Source: Prorocentrum cordatum
Lineage: Eukaryota > Sar > Dinophyceae > Prorocentrales > Prorocentraceae
DNA: 64,000 nucleotides
Direction of reading: 5' to 3'
Assembly: GCA_963575745.1 (NCBI GenBank)
Contig: CAUYUJ010020281.1
Location: 1,195,869-1,259,868, forward strand
The notes below the pieces were generated by a model. It was not told where the DNA came from and made no database searches. It saw only the letters and a list, made by a program, of their open reading frames with translations. Numbering within the stretch: position 1 is the first letter of the stretch; each line of letters starts with the position of its first letter. Shown here piece by piece: positions 1 to 8,426 of this stretch. Made by a program: the position numbers and the translations under genes.

Positions 1-95
1 CCGACGAAATGGTCAAGGATGCACCGAGGAGGCGAGGATGCAAGGGTACCCTTGGGAAGGTTGCCCGTCCTTGTTGTGCGGGTTGACTGTACACA
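1..95. repeat. Dispersed repeat with a GGTACC palindrome, copy 1
   Basis: This segment recurs with scattered changes at 8130-8222. Both copies share a GGCGAGGATGCAAGGG block, the palindrome AAGGGTACCCTT (42-53 here), then GTTGCCCGTCCTTG and TGCGGGTTGA. No coding potential is evident. It starts at the window edge, so the left boundary is unknown. Confidence 0.7.
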
Positions 96-235
96 CAAAT
101 CCCAGAATTCCCAATAAGTTTTCATGTTTTCTTAGTATTTGTCTCCCCCCCCACTTCGCATATACTTTCCCATGCTTTCCTGGGAGTCGACGCCGAATGG
201 TGTCTCTGTGTTGTCCTCCCCCCCTTGCCTCTGGC
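92..235. repeat. Dispersed pyrimidine-rich repeat, copy 1
   Basis: A second copy lies at about 14836-14995. Shared landmarks in order are ACACACAAATC, TTTCC/TTTCATG, a poly-C run before ACTTC, CCCCATGCTTTCC or CCCATGCTTTCC, and GAGTCGACG. The other copy sits inside a decayed retrotransposon, which suggests it is mobile, but no terminal repeats or target duplications were recognised. Confidence 0.6.
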
Positions 236-306
236 CGTGGCGAATCCAGCCATGGCGGCCCGGAGCTCCCAGGAGGCCCACAAGGCGAACACGAGGCAAG
301 GGCTAA

Positions 307-460
307 GTCGGGCCTGTCCTCCTACACGGGGATTTTGGGCGAAGAAATAAAGATACTCAAAAGATACCCCCAGATGGCCAAATATGGTCACAAAACACTC
401 GTCCCCAGACTATTTTTTGACTATTTTTGAATATCCCTCCTGTAGTGGGACAGGCCCGAC
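307..460. mobile_element. MITE with terminal inverted repeats (GTCGGGCCTGTCC family)
   Basis: The left end GTCGGGCCTGTCCTCCTAC is matched in inverted form by the right end, which closes with GTGGGACAGGCCCGAC. The interior is AT-rich (runs such as GACTATTTTTTGACTATTTT) and has no frame. At 154 bp it is a compact member of the family that also ends the 1169-8034 composite and the 43455-43627 MITE. Flanks are CTAA and TCAA, which could be a decayed 4-bp target duplication. Confidence 0.8.
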
Positions 461-469
461 TCAAATCGG

Positions 470-712
470 GGATCTTCTGACCCGGGTCAATCCAGACCAG
501 GGTCAGCAGGAAACCAAAAAACTGCAGTGCAGGAAAACAACAAATGCATCGCAGGTCTTCGCGAACCCGGGTCAGCCAATATGCGCGGCCGCCTACCGGC
601 CACGAGCGGCTCGCTAACCCGGGTCAGCCAGAGGGGGTCTTCGCAGGATCCTGCAGGATCCGGCGCCCTGGCTGACCTCTGTTTGCACCGACCCCCGTCT
701 CTTAGGCCCCGA
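470..712. repeat. Dispersed repeat with CCCGGG palindromes, copy 1
   Basis: A near-identical ~235-bp segment is at 25755-25992. Both start GATCTTCTGACCCGGGTCAA, contain AAAAAACTGCAGTGCAGG and TCTTCGCAGGATCCTGCAGG, and end near GACCCCCGTCTC. The copy at 25755 has two ACCCGGGTC palindromes near its start; here one has decayed. No coding potential was recognised. Confidence 0.75.
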
Positions 713-718
713 TCAATA

Positions 719-905
719 GGAGAACAAAAAGTGGCATAAACGTACAAACTCGGAGGTCCGCGCGGATTTCTCGGATCGGCGCTGGACCCCCCTCCCTGGC
801 GCGCGGAGCGCGCCAGTGGCGGCGCCGGAGGCGCCGCCGGGGGGCCCCAGCGCGGGAGGCGCCGCCGGGAGGCTGAATTTTTATGTTTATGCCACTTTTT
901 GTTCC
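719..905. repeat. Inverted-repeat element family R2, copy 1
   Basis: The ends are inverted copies of GGAACAAAAAGTGGCATAAAC. The interior is nested GC-rich inverted repeats: GGAGGTCCGCGCGGATTTC, then GGCGCGCGGAGCGCGCC, then GGCGCCGCCGG. Three more copies are at 23285-23480, 24790-24960 and 27785-28010. Two of those lie within introns of the BTB-BACK gene, so this family is introner-like. Confidence 0.7.
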
Positions 906-909
906 CCTT

Positions 910-957
910 TTTCTGGACTCTTTCTGAATATCCCTCCTGTAGGGGGACAGGCCTGAC
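910..957. repeat. Orphan right terminal repeat of the GTCGGGCCTGTCC MITE family
   Basis: The segment TATCCCTCCTGTAGGGGGAC-AGGCCTGAC matches the right end of the MITE at 307-460 with one change near the tip. It abuts the end of the R2 element and has no facing left partner, so it is a solo end. The GC-rich interval 958-1168 that follows holds no recognised feature. Confidence 0.6.
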
Positions 958-1250
958 TCAAGGCAAGGGTGGCGGTATCGGTACCTGCTCCTCCCCAGTG
1001 GGTGCGGGAGGGGGCAGCGGCGCCGCCGCCGCGCGCCGAGCTTTGAAGCCCCCTCTCGCGGTCGGGAGGCAGCCGGTTCCTGGCCCGCCGCCGCAGGCGC
1101 GGCGAGCCTCCCGAGGGGCCGGGAGGGCGCGGGGCCCTGCCGGGCTGCCCGTACAAATCGACAGTCATGTCGGGCCTGTCCCCCTACAGGGGGGTTGTCG
1201 GCGAAAAATACAAGATACCCCAACAATGCCCCAAAGAGGTAAAAAATTAT

Positions 1251-1280
1251 CCTGGCGAAGGACCCAACCATGTGCAGTTG
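1251..1280 (+). repeat. Module A, left border of the minisatellite composite
   Basis: CCTGGCGAAGGACCCAACC followed by ATGTGCAGTTG. The same block precedes the array at 54980-55010 and, on the other strand, the array ending at 41712-41742. A weaker match is at 28488-28520. Its constant position next to unrelated arrays marks it as part of the carrier rather than of the minisatellite. Confidence 0.75.
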
Positions 1281-1304
1281 TGAATATCGCATTGCGGGTG
1301 CCGC

Positions 1305-2744
1305 TTTCGGTGGAGCTCCCTGTGGGGCCACGAAACGCTGTGCTGGGTGGGGGTGACGCATGCGGGCGGCACCACTGGGGCCTTCGGTGGAGGTCCCTGT
1401 GGGGCCACGAAACGCTGTACTGGGCGGGGGTGACGCATGCGGGCGGCACCACTGGGGCCGTCGGTGGAGCTCCCTGTGGGGCCACGAAACGCTGTGCTGG
1501 GTGGGGGTGGCGCATGCGGGCGGCACCACTGGGGCCTTCGGTGGAGCTCCCTGTGGGGCCACGAAATGCTGTGCTGGGGTGGGGGTGACGCATGCGGGCG
1601 GCACCACTGGGGCCTTCGGTGGAGGTCCCTGTGGGGCCACGAAACGCTGTGTTTGGTGGAGGTGCCGAAATGGGTGTGCGGGACGCATGCGAGCGGTGGC
1701 ACTGGGGCCTTCGGTGGAGCTCCCTATGGGGCCACGAAACGTGTGAGGGGTGTGCCGAAATGGGTGTGGCTGACGCATGCGGGCTGGGGCCACGAAACGT
1801 GTGAGGGGTGTGCCGAATTGGGTGTGGCTGACGCATGCGGGCGGCGGCACTGCGGCCTTCGGTGGAGCTCCCTATGGGGCCACGAAAGCGTGTGAGGGGT
1901 GTGCCGAATTGGGTGTGGCTGACGCATGCGGGCGGCAGCACTGGGGCCTTCGGTGGAGCTCCCTATGGGGCCACGAAACGTGTGAGGGGTGTGCCGAATT
2001 GGGTGTGGCTGACGCATGCGGGCGGCAGCACTGGGGCCTTCGGTGGAGCTCCCTGGGGCCACGCATGCGTGGCCGTGCGACGCACTGGCACTGGGGCCTT
2101 CGGTGGAGCTCCCTATGGGGCCACGAAACGTGTGAGGGGTGTGCCGAATTGGGTGTGGCTGACGCATGCGGGCGGCGGCACTGGGGCCTTCGGTGGAGCT
2201 CCCTATGGGGCCACGAAACGTGTGAGGGGTGTGCCGAATTGGGTGTGGCTGACGCATGCGGGCGGCGGCACTGGGGCCTTCGGTGGAGCTCCCTATGGGG
2301 CCACGAAACGTGTGAGGGGTGTGCCGAATTGGGTGTGGCTGACGCATGCGGGCATGCGGGCCACGAAACGCGTGTGAGGGGTGTGCCGAATTGGGTGTGG
2401 CTGACGCATGCGGGCGGCGGCACTGGGGCCTTCGGTGGAGCTCCCTATGGGGCCACGAAACGTGTGAGGGGTGTGCCGAATTGGGTGTGGCTGACGCATG
2501 CGGGCGGCAGCACTGGGGCCTTCGGTGGAGCTCCCTATGGGGCCACGAAACGTGTGAGGGGTGTGCCGAACTGGGTGTGGCTGACGCATGCGGGCGGCAG
2601 CACTGGGGCCTTCGGTGGAGCTCCCTATGGGGCCACGAAACGTGTGTGTGTGATGCCGAATTGGGTGTGGCTGACGCATGCGGGCGGCAGCACTGGGGCC
2701 TTCGGTGGAGCTCCCTATGGGGCCACGAAACGTGTGAGAGGTGT
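1305..2744 (+). repeat. Minisatellite array, 77-90 bp units (array 1)
   Basis: About 16-17 head-to-tail units. Early units (1305-1700) are about 77-78 bp. Later units are exactly 90 bp (for example successive GTGTGAGGGGTGTGCCG blocks 90 bp apart from 2130). Constant parts are CTTCGGTGGAGCTCCCTATG, GGGGCCACGAAACG and GACGCATGCGGGCGG. Because 90 is divisible by three, long open frames run through on both strands, giving repeats of FGGAPYGATKR or its reverse-strand counterpart. These are treated as repeat artefacts rather than proteins. Confidence 0.9.
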
Positions 2745-2830
2745 GACGATGATGGTGATGATGACGATGATGGTGGGTGATGACGATGATGATGATGATG
2801 ATGACGATGATGATGATGATGACGATGATG
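2745..2830. repeat. GAT/GAC microsatellite at the 3' end of the LINE
   Basis: An imperfect GAT repeat with GAC variants lies between the last minisatellite unit and the LINE. The same repeat, with the same GACGAT variants, is at 7773-7830 on the other side of the LINE. The most economical reading is that one tract was split by the insertion. Confidence 0.85.
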
Positions 2831-2847
2831 TCAGGCTCCATAGGGGG

Positions 2848-5800
2848 CTAGGTGCCTTGGATCAGCAGCTCGCGAATGGCCCTCTTGCGCTTGGCTACTG
2901 CGCGGGCCCTCGCCCGCATCAAGGCCTCCACCCTAACAGGGCCTGCCTGAGATGACTGTGAACGGATGGCGTTATAAGTTGTGAGTAAAAGATCGTGCAT
3001 TAGAATGGTACCATGCAAGGCTCGGCTGGACGGCATAAGAGGTCTCAACAGCAATCGATCGAGAGCATTCCACTCGAGAAAATCAGGCGGCAGCGACGGG
3101 ATGATACTAGGAAGCAGTGGCAGCAGCACAGGACATTGAAAGTAATGCGTTATGTGGTCGGAGTCTGCGGCACCGCAGCCCATGACGCAACAGCGGTTCC
3201 CTGAGCGAAATCTGGCCGACGTGGGCCACGCGTTACAAACGGATTTGAGGAGAGAGGAGGCAACGAAGGGGGCTTGTTCGGTAGCGGCGAGGAAAATGGC
3301 TCGAAAAATAAAATTGGCGTGGCTTACGGGGGCCTCACTCCAGAACTTCCGAATCCTTGGGAAGAGCAGGACTGGCATCGAGGGACGTCCCTGATTTTTG
3401 GCAACGGCAATGGTGACTTTTCGCTGTATGTCGTGCGTATACTCGTTGATCGTCGGGCAAATCGTCGTGAGCTCGTTCCAGTTCTTAATCAGGGAGCCGC
3501 ACATAGACTCAGCAAGCCAAGATTTATGCCGAACAACAGCCAGCCGTTCGACATCCTCGTGCTCAAGAAAATGCAGACGCTCCTTCACTCTCGCGAAGGC
3601 TGAACTCTGGATGGCGATCCGAAACATCGCGGCCTTGTTCGTGGCCTGGAGGTTGCGGGGCTCGACAGGGAACCCAAAGTCCAGGAAGTTCTTGAGGACC
3701 AGGGAAGGGATGGCGTACCTCGGACCCATGGTCAGCCTTTGAAGAGCGTTCGTTTCGGCTCGGATCACTTCGGGCCTAACCGGTAGTACCTGCATCAGGT
3801 ACGTCAAGATCGAGAAAGCTAGCGAGTTGTAGGCGTAGATGTTCTGAACTAAACCGAGCTTCAGCGTCTTAATATGCCCGATCCTGGAAAGAAATTTGAC
3901 CAGAACAGGATGCCACGAAGCAGCAGGCCCAGTCGGGCCGATCATTACCCCAAGATATTTCCCGTGGGTGCCGACCTGGAAGGGCTTTATGTTGATCCCC
4001 CACTTTTTGAACTCTTTATTTAGCTCGGTTCTGTCGAACTCCACGGCAAGGACAATCACGCACTTCTTCAAATTCGGGAGAAGACCTGTCACGATCGAGC
4101 TCCTGAGAAAGTGCTTCATCGTCGCGGGCAAGGACTGCCTCAAGTCAGCCATCGCAGCGCCAACGTCGTCAGCGAAAGCGAACGGGGAGGTAGGTGTCGG
4201 TAAACGTGTTAAAATCCTTTCCAGCTTCCGTAACACGGGGTCGAAGGCCAGGGCGAAGAGGGCGCCCGAAAGAGGGCACCCCTGTTTTATGCCGCGGGTG
4301 ATACGGTACCCAGGGAACCTTTTTCCAGCAAAAATGATGAAGGAGTAGAGGTCGGAATACAGCTGGTCAACTGCATGAAGGATAAAATCGGGGATGCCCA
4401 TGCGTTGCAGCACGCGCTGAATCCACCTGTGGGACAGCGACGGAAACGCCGCTTTCAGGTCCAGCAAGAACAGGCCGGCGAAAGGGCAGTCGTTATAACA
4501 AGCGTATTCTAGAAACTTGCCTTCAATATCGAGGATATTGTCGATCAGGTATCTGCCTTTGACGAAGCCTTTTTGCATCGGGTCGGTTGAAAATACTGCC
4601 TGCTGTCCCATGGGAACACAGATCGCACTAGCCAAGAGCTTGTTGTCGGTGTTGCTAAGTGTGATCGGCCGAACTTGGCTAGATGGACGGACTATAGACT
4701 CATGATCGTTTGGAAGAACATCTTTGGGAAGAAACACCGTTTGCCCGTGATTAAACCCCGAAGGCAAGCTGGCTCCTGCGCATAATGCTTGGTATGCTTC
4801 AAATATCACTCGGTGAGCGCGCTCTCCTGCGTGTCTCCAACACGAATATGGAATTCCATCAGGACCACAAGCTGATTCGCGGCGACTAACGACGATCCCT
4901 TGGAAGGTCCCGAAGTCGATTTCCCACTCAATACCAGGAGCAGCCCGAGGAATATCTTCAGAAAGCTCGCACAGGATTTCCAGAAATTTCGGGTGACGCC
5001 CAGGTCCCTGAGAATGTACCTCGCCCCAATGTGTCGCCAGCGCTTGGGCACTTTCCTCCAGAGAGCCAAGAGGGGAGCCGTCAGGCGCCGAAATGCCGCT
5101 CAAGTTGAGACGCCGCCGCTTCGGCGACCAAGATTTCAGACGCTGGTGAAGTCGAGTTCGCTGCTGCTCGACTTCCTGTAAACCGTGCTCAGCGCTAGGC
5201 AGCTGCGCGAGATCCTCCAGGATGACCGCGCTGCTGAGCTCATTCAAATGACCATGGAACGCGTTATAGTCGTAATAACTGCAGCTGTCAGAATCAATAA
5301 ACCTAGCCAACTCGGGATAAGCTTTCATACACTTTTTGACCCAGGAAGAGGATTGGCTCCAGGACGAACCAGGCGAGAGAGCCCGAAGGGCCCGCATGGC
5401 TTTTAAACACACAGCGATCTTTTGCTTGTCGGTCAGGACCCCGCCCTTGAACATCCGATGTGTCAGCTCCTCCCTAGCGGCGAAAAAGATGTCCTTCAGC
5501 AGGCGCAGCTGCTGAAAGGGGGAGCCGTCGAGGCCTACCTCTTCGATGAGGGATTCAATCAACTGACCGAACTCGGGACGCTCAGAGACCCACCTAGGGA
5601 TGCTCTGGCTCTTCGAGGACCCAGGAGACAGCAGCAGAAACACAGGAATGTGATCGGACACCTCATCGATGTTGTGTGCGAGACCAATAGTTCCAGATTT
5701 GGGGTGCCAGTCTAATATTTCACCGGTGGGGGCATTCGTGTAGATCCTGTCGAGCCGAGCGACCGAGGTGACCACGTTGCGCACTTGAGTCCTGTGGGTG

Positions 5801-6498
5801 CAGTCCGTCTGCGCAATCTCGCAGAAGGACGGGAAGACGGCGCCGAAGTGCCTGGCCAGAGTGGTGCTCCCTACCGTGGGCTCGCTGCCGTCGAGGGGGA
5901 TGCGCACATCATCCTCTTCAACAAAGTTGAAATCCCCAGCCAAGAAGGAGAGGCACGTGTTGCTGCTAGGTATACTTCGAGCTGCACGCGACATGAGATC
6001 ATATTTTGCTTGATGAGGGAGGAGGGGCTCGATGTGTATGTTCATGATCAACATCGTGCCTTTCGCGCCCGTCACCCGTACGGAGAAGCATCGCCCTCCA
6101 CTGATATGGGTGATCTCAGGCTGGCCTTCAAACCAGTTCATCACAGACTTACGTATTGAAATAGTGCAGCCACCACTAGACGAGATAGAGCAGAAGGAGC
6201 CGAAGTGGACGTGAGATGGGAAGTCGCGCTCTAGAGAGCTTAAGTCGCCTTCAGAACCGTGAGTTTCCTGACACAGGACAATGTCATACTTGTTGATAAG
6301 CTGTGTTATCATTGCTAGTTTCTTGCTTTGCCGTGCATGTGAGCCGCGCACGCTACCAAACAGAGTGGCCGAATTATATGAAACGATACTTAACTTGTTG
6401 CGAATTATGAAAGCTGCACTCTCTTCAGCACCAAATGGAGGAGGAGGCAAGGGAGGAGGAGATCTGCCATCCAGCGGATCTTGTGTGTGGGCACCCAT
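2848..6498 (-). CDS. LINE ORF2: endonuclease and reverse transcriptase
   Basis: 1216 residues from the first in-frame ATG; an in-frame GTG 24 nt upstream is less likely. Residues ~33-290 are an APE-type endonuclease, with the catalytic glutamate in QETHGS (~77-82), GDFN (~188-191) and the SDH motif (~281-283). Residues ~580-850 are a reverse transcriptase: VFLPKD at the start, first catalytic Asp in LDLKAAFPS (~680), RGIKQGCPLSG, the FADD active site (~775) and the KYLGVMIG primer-grip-like motif. Near ~1100 is a CCHC-type cluster (CCVMGCG...HITHYFQC). By family knowledge it nicks target DNA and copies the element mRNA by target-primed reverse transcription. It is in the same reading phase as ORF1 but separated by stops, so translation would need reinitiation or a separate mRNA. 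Confidence 0.93.
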   Translation of the reverse strand: MGAHTQDPLDGRSPPPLPPPPFGAEESAAFIIRNKLSIVSYNSATLFGSVRGSHARQSKKLAMITQLINKYDIVLCQETHGSEGDLSSLERDFPSHVHFGSFCSISSSGGCTISIRKSVMNWFEGQPEITHISGGRCFSVRVTGAKGTMLIMNIHIEPLLPHQAKYDLMSRAARSIPSSNTCLSFLAGDFNFVEEDDVRIPLDGSEPTVGSTTLARHFGAVFPSFCEIAQTDCTHRTQVRNVVTSVARLDRIYTNAPTGEILDWHPKSGTIGLAHNIDEVSDHIPVFLLLSPGSSKSQSIPRWVSERPEFGQLIESLIEEVGLDGSPFQQLRLLKDIFFAAREELTHRMFKGGVLTDKQKIAVCLKAMRALRALSPGSSWSQSSSWVKKCMKAYPELARFIDSDSCSYYDYNAFHGHLNELSSAVILEDLAQLPSAEHGLQEVEQQRTRLHQRLKSWSPKRRRLNLSGISAPDGSPLGSLEESAQALATHWGEVHSQGPGRHPKFLEILCELSEDIPRAAPGIEWEIDFGTFQGIVVSRRESACGPDGIPYSCWRHAGERAHRVIFEAYQALCAGASLPSGFNHGQTVFLPKDVLPNDHESIVRPSSQVRPITLSNTDNKLLASAICVPMGQQAVFSTDPMQKGFVKGRYLIDNILDIEGKFLEYACYNDCPFAGLFLLDLKAAFPSLSHRWIQRVLQRMGIPDFILHAVDQLYSDLYSFIIFAGKRFPGYRITRGIKQGCPLSGALFALAFDPVLRKLERILTRLPTPTSPFAFADDVGAAMADLRQSLPATMKHFLRSSIVTGLLPNLKKCVIVLAVEFDRTELNKEFKKWGINIKPFQVGTHGKYLGVMIGPTGPAASWHPVLVKFLSRIGHIKTLKLGLVQNIYAYNSLAFSILTYLMQVLPVRPEVIRAETNALQRLTMGPRYAIPSLVLKNFLDFGFPVEPRNLQATNKAAMFRIAIQSSAFARVKERLHFLEHEDVERLAVVRHKSWLAESMCGSLIKNWNELTTICPTINEYTHDIQRKVTIAVAKNQGRPSMPVLLFPRIRKFWSEAPVSHANFIFRAIFLAATEQAPFVASSLLKSVCNAWPTSARFRSGNRCCVMGCGAADSDHITHYFQCPVLLPLLPSIIPSLPPDFLEWNALDRLLLRPLMPSSRALHGTILMHDLLLTTYNAIRSQSSQAGPVRVEALMRARARAVAKRKRAIRELLIQGT

Positions 6499-6618
6499 AG
6501 CCTGCGAGGCTTCGCCGCGCACACGATCTGCAAAGCTCGGCGAACAAGAGCCGTCCTCCAGACGGCGACGCGAGAGGGGCGGTGCGAGAGTGGCACAGGA
6601 TATCTGCTCAGGAATTTC

Positions 6619-7560
6619 CTACTCAGCCAGCAGCGCCTGGACACGGTCCGAGAGCCCGTTCGTGAACGATTCCTCCAGACGGAAGTGTTTGAAGCTCTCA
6701 GCGTCGACGTCGATCTCGAAGCGTCCGTCACCGTTGCCGATCACCTCCTTCAGTTTGACCATCTCGAATGGGTCGCCGTTCTCCATCAAGTAGAGGATGC
6801 CCTGGAATGGGTTGGTGCCGAGTTTCATGGCGGCTGCGCTCCACAACCCCTTGCTCTTCATCTCAGTCTGGATGATGTTGTAGGCGAGTCCCAGCGCGTA
6901 GGCTTTGTGCCGCACGGGCAATGGCTGGTCCTTGCCGAGCCGAAGGTCGTGGGTCAGCGAGGTGCGCGGGTCGATCCACCTCATCGTGATGCCCTTGAAG
7001 TGGCCCCAGCAGCTGTCGGCTTGGGCCTTGCTCTCGAAGTCGATTGCGTACGAGTACTTGAAGTTCTGGAATTTCGGCGTCACCTTGGATGCCAGCTCAG
7101 ATGGAAGATTGGACCTGAGGACCGAGTAGTGCGCCTCAAACTGCGTCTGCATCAGCTTGCGCGGGAAGCCTCTGACCCAGAGGCGGCACGGGTTGCTTTC
7201 GTCATATGGTCCGGCTGCGGCAGCGCGAGGACGTCGCACTTGGGAGCCAGACGACGTTGTAGAAGTAAGCGATGGAGGCCGCGAAATTGTCGAGACCTGC
7301 GAGCTCAGCGTGGTGACCTGCTCCTGCAGCTTGATGAGGACGTCGGCCTTGTCCGTGGAGATGCCAGAGTTCATGGCGTCCAGCTTGGAGCGGAGTTCGG
7401 CGAAGCTTTTGTTGGTGCTCTCCTCGAATAGGGCCATCTTGGCCTCGTTGGCTTGGACTCTTTCGCCAAGTTTCTTGCAATCTGCGAGTCCCTGATCCAC
7501 GGCGTTGAAACGGGCCATGATCTGAGCTAGAGCATCACCGCTCGCGGCAGGCGAGCCCAT
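6619..7560 (-). CDS. LINE ORF1: coiled-coil RNA-binding protein
   Basis: 313 residues from the first ATG after the spliced leader, at 7560. Residues ~10-90 are heptad-rich and predicted coiled coil. A Ser/Thr- and Arg-rich linker (~91-115) follows, then an RRM-like region (~125-215) opening with CRLWVRGFP and containing YAIDFESKAQADSCWGHF. The layout (coiled coil, then RNA-binding fold) matches ORF1 proteins of other LINEs, which coat element RNA and help its integration. It lies directly upstream of ORF2 on the same strand. No frameshifts are seen. The RRM assignment rests on pattern and position and needs a profile search. Confidence 0.8.
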   Translation of the reverse strand: MGSPAASGDALAQIMARFNAVDQGLADCKKLGERVQANEAKMALFEESTNKSFAELRSKLDAMNSGISTDKADVLIKLQEQVTTLSSQVSTISRPPSLTSTTSSGSQVRRPRAAAAGPYDESNPCRLWVRGFPRKLMQTQFEAHYSVLRSNLPSELASKVTPKFQNFKYSYAIDFESKAQADSCWGHFKGITMRWIDPRTSLTHDLRLGKDQPLPVRHKAYALGLAYNIIQTEMKSKGLWSAAAMKLGTNPFQGILYLMENGDPFEMVKLKEVIGNGDGRFEIDVDAESFKHFRLEESFTNGLSDRVQALLAE

Positions 7561-7752
7561 GGTTCCAATCGAGTTGGGAATTGAAAGGTGCAAACAGGTG
7601 CAACCTGGATGCGAGAGAGATGACTCCCACCCACTGAAGGGCCACTGGTCGGGAGTCGGCGAAAGCGGTCGGGAAGGCCCTGTGCCTCCCAAAGCAGCTC
7701 GAGCTCCCCGTCGGCTGCGACCAAGGTCGAAGCGCCAGGGAAACGTTTCGAC

Positions 7753-7774
7753 CTTGAGCCAAAATGGCTACGGA
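7753..7774 (-). other. Genomic dinoflagellate spliced leader (DinoSL), intact
   Basis: Read on the minus strand this is T, CCGTAGCC, ATTTT, GGCTCAAG: an exact match to the 22-nt DinoSL with T at its variable first base. DinoSL is joined to mRNAs by trans-splicing, so finding it fused to a LINE leader with no SL-RNA gene downstream marks a reverse-transcribed mature transcript. The base before it belongs to the CAT microsatellite. Confidence 0.95.
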
Positions 7775-7830
7775 TGATGATGATGATGATGACGATGATG
7801 ATGATGACGATGATGATGATGATGCTGATG
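7773..7830. repeat. GAT/GAC microsatellite at the 5' end of the LINE
   Basis: Nineteen or so GAT-type triplets with GAC variants abut the first base of the spliced leader. This is the partner of the tract at 2745-2830. A GA-rich stretch (7831-7884) follows, resembling the one after the 55-kb array at about 56460-56560. Confidence 0.85.
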
Positions 7831-7888
7831 GGAAGAGGGAGGAGGGGGAAGAGGAGGAGAGGAGAGGAGAGGAGAACGCGGGGACCGT

Positions 7889-7932
7889 TTCTTCAAAACG
7901 AGGACCCAACACCACAGGATGGTTGGGAAAAA
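7889..7932 (+). repeat. Module B, right border of the minisatellite composite
   Basis: The block TTCAAAACGAGGACCCAAC, then ACCACAGGATGGTTGGGAAA. It holds a short inverted repeat, CCCAAC and GTTGGG. Other copies are at 56566-56610, 40751-40795 (reverse strand) and, more diverged, 29562-29606. The right TIR of the composite follows directly, from about 7935 to 8034. Confidence 0.8.
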
Positions 7933-8129
7933 CTCGAAAAATAGTCCCCAGACTATTTGTGGACTATTTTTCGACTATTGTGGAGTATTTTTGGTTTTTC
8001 ATCGAAAATCCCCCTCTAGGGGGGCAAGCCCGACTTAAGCCTACAGTCAATCCGTATCACAGGGACGCACGGGAAGGATGCAAGGGCCTCGGAGGGCCAC
8101 CTCGAAGCTTTTCGAGCGGGGCGCGAGCG

Positions 8130-8222
8130 ACGAAATCGGCCAGGGATTGACCGATGAGGCGAGGATGCAAGGGTACCCTTGGGGCGGTTGCCCGTCCTTG
8201 CTATGCGGGTTGAATGCACCAA
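8130..8222. repeat. Dispersed repeat with a GGTACC palindrome, copy 2
   Basis: Counterpart of bases 1-95, sharing GAGGCGAGGATGCAAGGG, TACCCTTGG, TTGCCCGTCCTTG and the TGCGGGTTGA end. It lies about 100 bp outside the right end of the composite. Confidence 0.7.
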
Positions 8223-8426
8223 ACGAGGACCAGAACCAAGACTGAGCGCGGAGACATCGCTGTCGATCTTGGTCATCATCCATCGGGGCCGTCGTCACCT
8301 CGAGGATGGTCCTCGCGCAATTGCGACGGCCTGCGCGGACCAAGACCGCGGTCAGCGCCGACGAAATCCCGTGGACATCTTGGTAATCGTAATCGCGCTT
8401 CTCCCCCAGACCCCCGACCTCATGAT

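Larger units (their letters stand above)
2831..7774 (-). mobile_element. Full-length LINE retrotransposon with a spliced-leader 5' end
   Basis: A 4.94-kb minus-strand element. Its 5' end is the 22-nt dinoflagellate spliced leader (7774 down to 7753), followed by a ~190-nt leader, ORF1 (7560-6619), a 120-nt gap, ORF2 (6498-2848) and a 3' tail of only 17 nt before the CAT microsatellite. There is no poly(A). Both large ORFs are uninterrupted, so the insertion is young and may be competent. The spliced leader shows that the reverse-transcribed template was a mature, trans-spliced mRNA. It lies inside the GAT tract of the 1169-8034 composite. Confidence 0.9.
1169..8034. mobile_element. Composite TIR element carrying a minisatellite and a nested LINE
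   Basis: The left end (1169, GTCGGGCCTGTCCCCCTAC) and right end (8034, closing GGGGGGCAAGCCCGAC) form inverted repeats of about 60 bp with mismatches, homologous to the MITEs at 307-460 and 43455-43627. In order it contains: left TIR; module A (1251-1280); a minisatellite (1305-2744); a GAT tract; a LINE (2831-7774); the GAT tract again; a GA-rich stretch; module B (7889-7932); right TIR. Modules A and B also bracket the arrays at 40.8-41.7 kb and 55.0-56.6 kb, so the order is a family trait. No transposase is present, so it would be non-autonomous. Confidence 0.7.
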
